Below, piece by piece: positions 1 to 7,916 of a DNA stretch of 12,264 nt. A program made the translations under genes and the position numbers. The notes under the pieces were generated by a model. The model was given only the letters and a program-made list of their open reading frames with translations. It ran no database searches and was not told the DNA's origin. How positions within the stretch are numbered: the first letter of the stretch is position 1; each line of letters opens with the position of its first letter. Source of the DNA: JBLHHI01 sp047614125 (GTDB lineage Bacteria > Bacteroidota > Bacteroidia > NS11-12g > UBA9320); the NCBI GenBank assembly GCA_047614125.1, contig JBLHHI010000100.1, positions 1-12,264 of the forward strand, written 5' to 3'.

Positions 1-3000
1 GTTAACGCGGTGTCGCATCCAAAGGCAGATTTTACAATCAAATCAATGGTATTGGTTCCGTTGGTAGTAAACTGGTGATTTACCGTAGCCGTGTTGCCAC
101 TTCCTCCATCGGAGTATGTCCATGCATAGGTTGCTGTTGCGGGGTCAATCTTATTGTTGATTGCAGCCGTCATCGACGTGCTGTGCGGGTTACAACCCTT
201 TGGGTCATCAACCGTTAGGGTTACGTTCGGAATGGGGTGTATCGTTACAAAGTAGATGTCATCCACAAACGGACATGCATTACCAGGCTCAGTTTGAACG
301 TACAAACTCACTCGGCCAACCGTGTCGGCAGGTGATGTAAAGCTGTAATTGGTTGTTTTGGCCTTGTTGTCGCTCACACTTCCTTTAAACGGCACCCATG
401 TAATACCCGAAGTATTACTGTAGGTAGCGGTTACCGGTATCATCATATTGGCCGTTCTGCATATTGATGTATCCTCATTTAAGATTGAAATCTTAGGCAA
501 GGCTTCAATTTGAACTTGAACCGAATCGGAACCTCTACATCCTTTGGCATCAACGTATTTATAGCTGACGTAAAATGGATTATCTGTAGGTGCTACCGAT
601 GGTTTAAAAACATTGGCTGCCATCACACCGCTGTGTGGTGAAGACCAAGCACCGCCCGGTAAGTTGGAGGATGACATGGGTATGTCTACATTATTTTCGC
701 AGAACAAGTAGGGCTCAAATCCAGTGGTGGTTTGCAACGGAGTCTCAAAAATCTGTGGCTTAGGCAACGGATTTATGATCAAGTTGGTATCCTTAAAGGT
801 TGGGCAACCCGAACGATCGTGATAAAAACGCATCTTGTATCGGAAAGGTCCACCTGCGTAGCTGGGCTCTGGTGTGGCCAAGGTATTTAAGGTGTCTCCG
901 TATAAGGTATCGCCTTTCAAGGCGGCATTTAAACCTACGGGCGATTGGAAACCTGGGGCAACAATGGCCTTCCATATTCCGTCGTACGGTGTTACTTGAC
1001 TCAAGGTTTTTAAATCAACCTTTCCTTCATCCCAACACAATTCTGGGAATGCTCTAAAGGTAATTTTAGGCACCTTAGTAATAGCTATGGTAGCCGTGTC
1101 GCGGTTGTAACAACCAAACTGACTTCTGTACACAAACTCAATCACAATGGTATCCGAATCTTTGGCACCCAATGGAACGGCAGTTTCGCCAATGTCGAGA
1201 TAGAAATCTTGAGGAGCTCCGGGAGCGCCAGAACCGTTGTCTTTTAAAATTTTCTTCCAATCGTAGGTCTTGCAATCCAAGCAATTCCATTCTTGTCGAC
1301 CAATCGAAGGGTTACCTGGAGATATGATGATCTTATCGTTTTTCAAGTTAACCGTCCCCTTATCCTGGCAGAAATATCCGTTTCGGAGTGTTACATCAGG
1401 AAGTGGGTTTATCTTAATATCGAACGAATCTTTATTTACACAACCTGTTGAAGGATCGACGTAGCGATAGGTTACTTTATGTGTTGTTGTATTGGTACCA
1501 CAAGCTAAGGCTGTTTCAAAAACAGATCCAGAAGATACATAGGTTGGATCCTTCGCGCAATACCAAGTTCCTCCTCTTGCAGATGCATCTTCATCCAAAC
1601 GAAGGTTTAAAACCCCAGCGTCGCAACATATTTCTTTAGCCGGTGGCATTTTAAACTTGGGCAGTGGATTTACCGTAACCTTTACGGTATCAGCATCATA
1701 GCACGTAGTGGTATCTATGGTAACATACAGTTCCAATTGGAAGTTTGTAGTTGCCCTGATGTTATATTTTAACGTATCTGCAGTACCCATATTGGTTCGA
1801 GTAGGCGGATTAGTAATATCCCACCATCGATAGGTCCCCGTCTTGACATTGCCAGCCGTATCGAGTCCGCCGGCGGGCAGCCTTAAGAAATCGTTCCAAC
1901 AAACAGTTTGATCGGCTCCAGCATTTGCAATGACCGTGTCGTTTACAAATAAGTTCATGGTATCGGTGGCAAAACATCCAATGCTGTCGATTACTTTAAT
2001 AACCCACTGTCCTTTCAGGCTTGTCGCCATCATCGAATCATCAGCAAAGTAAACTCCATTTAAGTACCACTCTTTAAATAAGGTATCCCCTTGTCGTACT
2101 CTGATTTCTGTAGTGTCTCTTGGATCATCCCAGTATGCGAGTGAATCATTTGGCACTAAATGAATGGTATCGTACGTACAAATTCTTCGATCGCGACCAA
2201 TGAATACCAATGGATTTTCTTTCAAGAATATCTTTATACTATCCCAAGCAACACACTTATTCTTGTCGGTTATCTGTATTCCAAATGTGGAGTCTGTTGT
2301 ACGATTAGGTATCGATACGTTCAGATAATCGGTTGTGTCGCCGGTTGACCATAGATATTTGATTGGATTTGCACCATTTACAACTGGTGGTTGAAGTTTT
2401 AGAACGGTTCCAGCACATACAAAGGTATCGGGTCCAAGAGCCAAATCAACTTCCAACAACGGTGGTACAACCAAGGTGTCGTAGTAATCATTTGGGCACT
2501 TCGAAGAATTTTCGATGGTGTGCTGAATGATGTATTTACCTCCTTGACGGAAACGGATGGTATCTTTTTGTTTTCTGCTAATGAAAGTACCTGTACTTTC
2601 AAAGAATACTTTCTTGCGATCAAAAATTATATTACCTGTGGAGTCTCTAATCTGCCACGTATATTTTGCCGGTGTTTTAAATCCGCCGGGTATGGTACTT
2701 TTTATAGAGTATCGCCCACACGCTAAGGTGTCGATGTCGACCTCTGTTTCGGCAATAGGCTTAACCAATACGGTAAAGGCTCGAACGGTTACAGCATTCA
2801 ACGGACAAGCATCATCGCGAGCAGTTACCGTAAATGAATAGGGTAAATCACTCGCTGAGCCAACGGGTGGAGTCCAACAAAACCGACCGGTTTGGTGCAG
2901 AGCTGTTGGGTTGGTGACTGTAAATTTAGCACCGGGAATACCCTTATTCCATTTTATTTGAACCGTATCTGGGTCTGGAGTTGGCAGCGGTGGAGGAGGA

Positions 3001-4028
3001 ACTTTTACCTTATCGTCTGTTGTAATGTTAAAGCACAATTGTGTTCCTTCACACACATTATAGCTATAGGGGCCGTCAATAACAGGCGGATTATTCCCAG
3101 GACAGGTTTTCGTTATAAACTGCATATCCCGACGGGTTATACCAATAAGTTGATACTTTCCAGCGCTGTCTTTTCGCCACTCTTTTACTTCGAGTACGGC
3201 AACGGTAATTTCATCACACTTATCTGGTGTAAAGATTAAATCTCCTGTTTTGGGATCTAAGTAAATACCGATTGGTGGGTTGGCGTTTTGGTTAACAATT
3301 CCTTTTCCTGTTGGATCGTAAACATCAAATGGAGAAGTGGCAGAATATTTACCACTGTAACCAATTTGCGAATTCCAAGCCTTTAAAGGAGTTGAAAATG
3401 AGTAAGATAACGAATCAAACTGAGCTGTATCCGAAGCCCCATTGTTATAATAGAATGGTTGGTTACAGCAAAGAAATGCGATGGGCTCTGTGGTAAGTAC
3501 CGGCGATGAATTACACGGTGCCTTACACAAATCCATCATGGCAAAGGTGTAAAAGTTTTGATTTGCAGCCCCCGTGGTTATGTCCGAATTTCGACAACAC
3601 TGGCCCGTTTCTATAATAAATTGGCAACATCCGCTGCTTAACAACCCACTGTAAGGTGCCTTGTTAAAGTCGATGGTAACCGTGTACTCATGCTCTTCAA
3701 TACCTTCACCTGTTCCGTACGTGTTTTTTGGATTACACGGTTTAGTGGCTGTAGCACACACTGGCGTTACATCACGAATTGTGTTTAACGACAAACTCAC
3801 ACCAACCGAACCACCACCGGTGGCACACTTGATACGTGTTTGTGAACTGGGGTTTGAAAAACCTACCCCTTTACAACTTCGGTAATACTTAATTACGAAC
3901 TCAAATTTTAAGGTATCGATACAGCGATACGTGATATCCGCTCCCATAACGTGCGTTGCTTGCGACTGAGGCGCAAACAAAAAGAGCAAACCAAATAAAG
4001 CAAACAGACTAAAAAGATGTCTTTTCAT
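1..4028 (-). CDS. Giant secreted Ig/PKD-repeat surface protein (C-terminus beyond the window)
   Basis: The frame starts at ATG 4028 and reads without a stop through 1342 codons to base 1, so the C-terminus is missing. Residues 1-24 form a signal peptide (MKRHLFSLFALFGLLFLFAP..QSQA), probably cut before THVMGADITYRC. This opening, with the WNKGIPGAKF (about 358) and FCWTPP (about 380) segments, marks an N-terminal module common in very large Bacteroidetes surface proteins. From about residue 420, Ig/PKD-like repeats of roughly 75-110 residues follow. Their boundaries carry D-T/S-hydrophobic-V-N-P-L-P-type linkers (near 783, 873, 1085, 1175 and 1264), usually followed within 10-15 residues by a cysteine. 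Cysteine is frequent, with CC doublets in SGCCQF, GQCCRN, FLCCNQ and EICCDA. By family analogy it is exported and surface-exposed, and the unseen end probably carries a T9SS or gliding-motility-type C-terminal domain. Adhesion or motility is a guess. The gene is certain; the function is not. Confidence 0.9.
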   Translation of the reverse strand, partial: MKRHLFSLFALFGLLFLFAPQSQATHVMGADITYRCIDTLKFEFVIKYYRSCKGVGFSNPSSQTRIKCATGGGSVGVSLSLNTIRDVTPVCATATKPCNPKNTYGTGEGIEEHEYTVTIDFNKAPYSGLLSSGCCQFIIETGQCCRNSDITTGAANQNFYTFAMMDLCKAPCNSSPVLTTEPIAFLCCNQPFYYNNGASDTAQFDSLSYSFSTPLKAWNSQIGYSGKYSATSPFDVYDPTGKGIVNQNANPPIGIYLDPKTGDLIFTPDKCDEITVAVLEVKEWRKDSAGKYQLIGITRRDMQFITKTCPGNNPPVIDGPYSYNVCEGTQLCFNITTDDKVKVPPPPLPTPDPDTVQIKWNKGIPGAKFTVTNPTALHQTGRFCWTPPVGSASDLPYSFTVTARDDACPLNAVTVRAFTVLVKPIAETEVDIDTLACGRYSIKSTIPGGFKTPAKYTWQIRDSTGNIIFDRKKVFFESTGTFISRKQKDTIRFRQGGKYIIQHTIENSSKCPNDYYDTLVVPPLLEVDLALGPDTFVCAGTVLKLQPPVVNGANPIKYLWSTGDTTDYLNVSIPNRTTDSTFGIQITDKNKCVAWDSIKIFLKENPLVFIGRDRRICTYDTIHLVPNDSLAYWDDPRDTTEIRVRQGDTLFKEWYLNGVYFADDSMMATSLKGQWVIKVIDSIGCFATDTMNLFVNDTVIANAGADQTVCWNDFLRLPAGGLDTAGNVKTGTYRWWDITNPPTRTNMGTADTLKYNIRATTNFQLELYVTIDTTTCYDADTVKVTVNPLPKFKMPPAKEICCDAGVLNLRLDEDASARGGTWYCAKDPTYVSSGSVFETALACGTNTTTHKVTYRYVDPSTGCVNKDSFDIKINPLPDVTLRNGYFCQDKGTVNLKNDKIIISPGNPSIGRQEWNCLDCKTYDWKKILKDNGSGAPGAPQDFYLDIGETAVPLGAKDSDTIVIEFVYRSQFGCYNRDTATIAITKVPKITFRAFPELCWDEGKVDLKTLSQVTPYDGIWKAIVAPGFQSPVGLNAALKGDTLYGDTLNTLATPEPSYAGGPFRYKMRFYHDRSGCPTFKDTNLIINPLPKPQIFETPLQTTTGFEPYLFCENNVDIPMSSSNLPGGAWSSPHSGVMAANVFKPSVAPTDNPFYVSYKYVDAKGCRGSDSVQVQIEALPKISILNEDTSICRTANMMIPVTATYSNTSGITWVPFKGSVSDNKAKTTNYSFTSPADTVGRVSLYVQTEPGNACPFVDDIYFVTIHPIPNVTLTVDDPKGCNPHSTSMTAAINNKIDPATATYAWTYSDGGSGNTATVNHQFTTNGTNTIDLIVKSAFGCDTAL

Positions 4029-4078
4029 GCTACTAATACTACGTGTTTTTTGTAAATGTCTTTCCATTATAAATCGGG

Positions 4079-4086
4079 CTAAGATA
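4079..4086 (-). promoter_or_regulatory. Candidate Bacteroidetes -7 element for the giant surface protein gene
   Basis: Read on the minus strand the octamer is TATCTTAG, one mismatch from the Bacteroidetes -7 consensus TAnnTTTG. It lies 50 bases before the ATG at 4028. No convincing TTG/TTTG -33 element is seen at the right distance. It would let the giant gene be transcribed separately from the sigma-factor cluster upstream. Evidence is a single short motif, so this is tentative. Confidence 0.35.
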
Positions 4087-4106
4087 CTGTTATTTTTTTT
4101 ATTTGC

Positions 4107-4125
4107 ACAGAGCACGCAGCTCTGT
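4107..4125 (-). other. Perfect 7-bp hairpin between two surface-protein genes
   Basis: ACAGAGC pairs with GCTCTGT around a 5-base loop. It lies 12 bases past the stop of the T9SS protein gene and upstream of the candidate promoter of the giant gene. On the minus strand it is followed by GCAAAT and then a run of eight A, not a U tract, so it is not a canonical intrinsic terminator. It could be a processing or attenuation hairpin, a protein-binding dyad, or a terminator that does not need a U tract. Confidence 0.4.
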
Positions 4126-4137
4126 AAGGTCCATTAT

Positions 4138-5703
4138 TCATTTTGTCACAATCAATTTGAGTACTTCATAACCAATTGGCTTGTGAATGTATATATAGTA
4201 GATACCGGATGCAAGCGGTTCGCTGCATGTGACACCATATATATTCCTATTTATTTTTTTAACCTCAAAATCCGAAACATATACTCCGTTACTCATCTGA
4301 ATATCAATGCGTAATATTTCACCTTCAAGGGTAAAACTCTTCGAACCCAATACGGGATTTGGATAGAGCTTTATTCGATTTACCTCTTTAATTTGTGGTG
4401 CAACAAAAACGCTGGTTGAATAGAAATTCAACATTTCTTCCACGGTTTGATTCACTTTAATTTTTACATCATTTTTTTCATCCGCTAACCCAGTAAAATA
4501 GGCAAATTCAAATTTTAAGAATGACTTGGATGGAAAAGACGCAATCTTTGATGTGGCCAACACGTTACGTTCTCCTCCAACTTGACCTGAACTTTCTTCG
4601 CTCCAGATGGCAGATGGATATTTAACATCCGTATTTCCAGGATACATAAACTTTGTTTCCTTGGAGCCGGAAGTTCCGTTTCCATTCATAAATTTTTGAT
4701 TGCCATTTTTCCATTTTCCTTCTAAAACGTTGTTCAATTCAGCTGCCGAAGCTGGCAATCCTCGAACCGGATCATTAATCACAAAACTTGATGTGCTGTA
4801 CAATTCAGCGTTTAAGAGAACAAGACCGGCAAAGGGCAATTTGCTGTTAAAACCATCCTCCCCTTCATCAACGTCATCGGCATTGTACCCGAAAATCATG
4901 TTTTTGTTCACCGAGGTTTGAACAAAATTATCGCTTGCATTTCCCAAGGTGAGGTCGGCAAATGGCGCTATAAAAAAAGGTTCGTATGTGATTGATGATC
5001 GGTTAATTAAATAATACGTTCCGAAGATCACACCTTCTAACTGCTTTCGATTGGAAGTGAACAGCATGCCTTGAATTTCCACCCCCATGCGATCCGTCCC
5101 AGAAACAACGTGTTCACCATCGTCGTTGCATATAAAATATACCGCTTCGTCTCCTAAAAAATACGGATAATCCCCGTCGTTCGGTGCGTAAATGGCGTCG
5201 CCATTCCAATCTACAAAAGGTGCCAACACCGCCGGAACATTGGTTTCAGCATGACTTGCTGGCCAGGTAAGAATATCGGTAGGAGCCTTATATCCTGTCT
5301 TTTGATATTGCTCGCTGTGTGAAGTTACTTGATCGCGTGTTACATGCCAAACCTTATTCCAATCCAATGGATCTTTGCCCAAGCCCGTGGCAGTATCGAT
5401 GGGCCCAGGCCATTGTTCTGTTTTAGTAGGATTGATGTTTAAGGATGCACGTGCCGTTCCATTGTCAAAGCCTAACATCCATAAATTAGAAAAGGCAAAA
5501 AAGTTTTTTAAAGAATCTTGATACCAGCTCGACGGCGCACCTTTGGACGTAACAAACAAATTTCCGTTTGCATTTACCTGAGCATTTAATCCCGAATGCG
5601 TCAATTGAGCGTTTCCAACTTGGGCAACTCCATTTTGAGCGCCAAGCACAAAGCTTAAAACGGTAATCAAGATGACTTTAACCAAATTCAAAAACGATTT
5701 CAT
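4138..5703 (-). CDS. T9SS-exported surface protein with C-terminal sorting domain
   Basis: 521 residues starting at ATG 5703. Residues 1 to about 28 are a signal peptide (basic start, hydrophobic VILITVLSFVLGA core). The last 80 residues are a type A T9SS sorting domain: LYPNP near 446-450, SGIYYIYI near 459-466 of that segment's end, and a terminal LKLIVTK, as in family TIGR04183. The middle has segments seen in many uncharacterised Bacteroidetes surface proteins: WPGPID (98-103), DWNKVWHVT (114-122), and APFVDWNGDAIY followed by GDYP (161-180). The last contains a DxNxD-like acidic loop that could bind calcium. No catalytic motif was recognised. It should pass the inner membrane by Sec and the outer membrane by T9SS, losing the tail. 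The gene lies 18 bases after the anti-sigma-barrel gene and is probably co-transcribed with it, so it may be a target or partner of that system (inference). Confidence 0.9.
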   Translation of the reverse strand: MKSFLNLVKVILITVLSFVLGAQNGVAQVGNAQLTHSGLNAQVNANGNLFVTSKGAPSSWYQDSLKNFFAFSNLWMLGFDNGTARASLNINPTKTEQWPGPIDTATGLGKDPLDWNKVWHVTRDQVTSHSEQYQKTGYKAPTDILTWPASHAETNVPAVLAPFVDWNGDAIYAPNDGDYPYFLGDEAVYFICNDDGEHVVSGTDRMGVEIQGMLFTSNRKQLEGVIFGTYYLINRSSITYEPFFIAPFADLTLGNASDNFVQTSVNKNMIFGYNADDVDEGEDGFNSKLPFAGLVLLNAELYSTSSFVINDPVRGLPASAAELNNVLEGKWKNGNQKFMNGNGTSGSKETKFMYPGNTDVKYPSAIWSEESSGQVGGERNVLATSKIASFPSKSFLKFEFAYFTGLADEKNDVKIKVNQTVEEMLNFYSTSVFVAPQIKEVNRIKLYPNPVLGSKSFTLEGEILRIDIQMSNGVYVSDFEVKKINRNIYGVTCSEPLASGIYYIYIHKPIGYEVLKLIVTK

Positions 5704-5721
5704 TGCTGTAAACGGATTTAA

Positions 5722-7167
5722 TTAGAACTTGTATTTCAATCCGAAATTGGCTGTATATGCGTAATCATACTGATTAAGGCGATATGCAAATCCATTGGTT
5801 GGCGATAAGAAATACGTCGCGCGGGGTTCAAAGATTCCAGTAAATCGAGGTGTTAAGAAATATGAAACTCCAAACGCAGCACACATACTCGTTCCGGTTA
5901 TGGATCGCTTAAAGCTTCCGTTGTTCAGATTTGTTAAAACACCTTGTTCCGAGTCCAGCACATATCCTCTATATGAGTTTTGCAAAACCAAGGCCGCATC
6001 GGCCGATACTGAAAATCCAAACTTGCCTTTATATCCGGTAAATCTTAAACCGATTGGTAGAGATACGTATTGATACGAATTATTGCTTCGAGCCTGCTTA
6101 TCAACGGTTTGAGTTTCAAAGCTTGTATCGTAAACGGTGGTAGTTGTTGGTGGACCGTTTGGCCGTACAACCGTTATGGTTCTTGAATTAACATTCATGT
6201 TGGTTGTGGTAGAAGAATACCCAAAAGACATCGTTTCTCGTCGTTTTAAATAATCCAATCCAATATAGGCTTCTACATTTTGCGAAAGCGCATAGTTCAA
6301 CATAAATCGGGCTTGAAGCGATACCTGTGCCTTTTCACTGCTATTTCTTAAGGCACCCAGATTTTCTCCGTCTGAATTAGAAATGTTTCTAAACGCATAC
6401 GATGGCCCACCCAGTAAGCTCATCGACCATTTTGAAAGTGGTCGTGGACTTGGCAAGGCCGAAGTTCCTAGGTCGCCACTTCCGTCGGTATCTTCATTTT
6501 TGTTGATGGCCAACTTATCTTTCTCAACAGGCTTAGATTTATCTTCAGAAGTGGTTGTCTCAACCGCTTTTTCTTTGTCAATATTTGCTAAAAATGGCTT
6601 GTCTTCAGTTTTTGGTGTAACCACATAATCCGATTCGTTGGGTTCCGTCGTATTCGGGGTTTTTAGCGTTGGATTTCGGGTAAAGTCCTGATTTTTAACA
6701 ATTGGCGTTTCATTAAGCCTTGGCTCTTGGCCGCCGGAAACTCCAGTTTTTGTTGGATTATTTTTCACAACACTTGGCGTGGTAATCTCTTTTACACTTT
6801 CCCGGGTTACATCCGTATTTTCCTTTTCATCGGCTACAAGAGGTATATCATTTTGAGTTGTGTTCGCTGGATTGGATTCTGTAAAGTTTTGAACCGAGCC
6901 TTGCCCTGTTGGATTGGAATCGTTTATTGCGGGAGCTGGGTTTTCAGCAGTACGACTCGAATAGTTCGCAATTCCTACACCGGTAACCGCGACCAACAAC
7001 ACCACAGAAGCAGCAACCAGCCACTGTGTTTTATTGAGGGCAACTCTATTTAAGAATATGTGAATGCCCGTTCGCTTTTTATATATGCGCTGCAATACAT
7101 CCGGGGCTTGTGCCTCCGAATCGTACAGCTTTTCGCGCATGATCTGTTCAAATCCTTGATTATCCAT
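5722..7167 (-). CDS. Putative trans-envelope anti-sigma protein: inner-membrane helix plus outer-membrane beta-barrel
   Basis: 481 residues from ATG 7167. A TTG two codons upstream (7173) is in frame, but the ATG overlaps the sigma-factor stop (ATGGATAA) and is preferred. Residues 1 to about 47 are cytoplasmic (FEQIMREKLYDSEAQAPDVL), resembling the short N-termini of Bacteroidetes anti-sigma-like proteins. Residues about 49-68 form one transmembrane helix (WLVAASVVLLVAVTGVGIAN). Residues about 70-245 are a hydrophilic linker rich in Asn, Thr, Pro, Lys and Glu. From about 246 (KWSMSLLGGPSYAF) to the end, alternating amphipathic strands (EAYIGLDYLK, YVSLPIGLRF, FGFSVSADAAL, AAFGVSYFL, YTANFGLKYKF) and a terminal Phe indicate an outer-membrane beta-barrel (OMP_b-brl/PorT-like). 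Coupling to the sigma gene supports a role in sequestering the sigma factor, but no classical zinc anti-sigma motif or FecR domain is visible. The anti-sigma role is inferred from context and topology. Confidence 0.85.
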   Translation of the reverse strand: MDNQGFEQIMREKLYDSEAQAPDVLQRIYKKRTGIHIFLNRVALNKTQWLVAASVVLLVAVTGVGIANYSSRTAENPAPAINDSNPTGQGSVQNFTESNPANTTQNDIPLVADEKENTDVTRESVKEITTPSVVKNNPTKTGVSGGQEPRLNETPIVKNQDFTRNPTLKTPNTTEPNESDYVVTPKTEDKPFLANIDKEKAVETTTSEDKSKPVEKDKLAINKNEDTDGSGDLGTSALPSPRPLSKWSMSLLGGPSYAFRNISNSDGENLGALRNSSEKAQVSLQARFMLNYALSQNVEAYIGLDYLKRRETMSFGYSSTTTNMNVNSRTITVVRPNGPPTTTTVYDTSFETQTVDKQARSNNSYQYVSLPIGLRFTGYKGKFGFSVSADAALVLQNSYRGYVLDSEQGVLTNLNNGSFKRSITGTSMCAAFGVSYFLTPRFTGIFEPRATYFLSPTNGFAYRLNQYDYAYTANFGLKYKF

Positions 7168-7735
7168 GTTCAACGTTTCTCTTTTGTAATAAGTTCATCA
7201 GATACTTCCGAGCCCGCGCATATTGCGAGCGGGAAGTACTTTCATTAATGTGTAGTATTTCACCAATTTCTTTATGGCTGTATCCTTCAACAGCGCAAAG
7301 ATTAAATACGTGCTGATACCCTTCGGGCATCACTCGCACTAAATCCATGATTTCTCGTGCATTTATCGACGCAATAACTTGTGAATCAAAAATCGGCTCT
7401 GGAACATCCTCCAACCGATTGGGTTCGAACTTTCGAGCCCGTTTGTCTTTACTGCGCAACGCCGTATTAACCATAATTCGTCGAATCCAACCCTCAAAAG
7501 ATCCATCCCCTCTAAAAAGGGAGATCTTGTCAAAAATCTTTACGAAGGCGTCTTGCAAAACGTCTTCGGCTTCTTCCTTCGAATTACAATATCTTAAACA
7601 AACTCCATACATCTTATTCGCGTACTTATTATACAACATACCTTGTACGTCTCTGTCTTCATGAATGCACCCCTCTATTAGCTCCTCATCACTCATCTCT
7701 TGATTTCGTGCACTATGTTTGTTGTTTTTAGTCAT
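7160..7735 (-). CDS. ECF-family RNA polymerase sigma factor
   Basis: 191 residues from ATG 7735, normal length for an extracytoplasmic-function sigma-70 factor. Region 2 spans about 29-98: EEAEDVLQDAFVKIF (54-68) is the core-binding 2.2 helix and FEGWIRRIMVNTALR (80-94) covers 2.3-2.4, which melt and read the -10 element. A linker rich in charged residues and Pro follows (about 99-126). Region 4 (about 127-183) holds the helix-turn-helix YSHKEIGEILHINESTSRSQYARARKYL that reads the -35 element. Regions 1 and 3 are absent, as expected for the class. It directs RNA polymerase to a specific promoter set and is likely held inactive by the overlapping downstream membrane protein. Being first in the minus-strand cluster suggests autoregulation, but no matching promoter was identified. 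Family assignment is secure; the regulon is unknown. Confidence 0.95.
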   Translation of the reverse strand: MTKNNKHSARNQEMSDEELIEGCIHEDRDVQGMLYNKYANKMYGVCLRYCNSKEEAEDVLQDAFVKIFDKISLFRGDGSFEGWIRRIMVNTALRSKDKRARKFEPNRLEDVPEPIFDSQVIASINAREIMDLVRVMPEGYQHVFNLCAVEGYSHKEIGEILHINESTSRSQYARARKYLMNLLQKRNVEHG

Positions 7736-7744
7736 GGGTATGAC

Positions 7745-7767
7745 GCATCACTCTCGGAAAATGATGC
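7745..7767. promoter_or_regulatory. Inverted repeat just upstream of the sigma-factor start
   Basis: GCATCA and TGATGC form a perfect 6-bp dyad around an 11-base spacer. One more A-T pair (7743/7769) is possible beyond a mismatch. The dyad ends 9 bases before the sigma-factor ATG at 7735, so as RNA it could fold over the ribosome-entry region, and as DNA it could be an operator. The long loop and short stem make chance possible. Confidence 0.35.
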
Positions 7768-7908
7768 ATGGCTGAATCGCTATTTTGAAAAAAAATATTC
7801 AATTTGCATAAGTTATTGATATTGTGACAGTTACATCTAAGTATAAACGAATGATTTTCATCTAAACACTCAATTATTATTATCAAAAAGAAAACCTCAC
7901 TAGGTCTT

Positions 7909-7916
7909 TATATTTG
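7909..7916 (+). promoter_or_regulatory. Bacteroidetes -7 promoter element for the dehydrogenase gene
   Basis: TATATTTG, followed by CA, matches the Bacteroidetes housekeeping -7 consensus TAnnTTTG exactly. It ends 16 bases before the ATG at 7933, which implies a very short 5' leader of roughly 10 bases with no Shine-Dalgarno sequence. No clear TTG/TTTG -33 box is present 17-23 bases upstream. Confidence 0.65.

Noticed and set aside
800..1057. Plus-strand open frame opposite the giant surface-protein gene
   Set aside because: It is antisense to a continuous coding frame with signal peptide and repeats, has no recognisable domain, and has the arginine/leucine-rich composition of an antisense shadow. 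The same holds for the other short plus-strand frames between 1270 and 3885.
1..4028. Tandem DNA repeats or a repeat-rich mobile segment in the giant gene
   Set aside because: The repeats are at the protein-fold level only; the nucleotide sequence of successive Ig-like units is clearly diverged, with no direct DNA repeats seen.
7173..7173. TTG as the start of the anti-sigma-barrel gene
   Set aside because: It adds only two residues before an ATG that overlaps the sigma stop in a standard coupling arrangement; the ATG is simpler.
7781..7797. AT-rich inverted repeat TATTTT/AAAATA around a poly-A run in the divergent spacer
   Set aside because: Only A-T pairs in a very AT-rich spacer; expected by chance and not followed by gene-end context.
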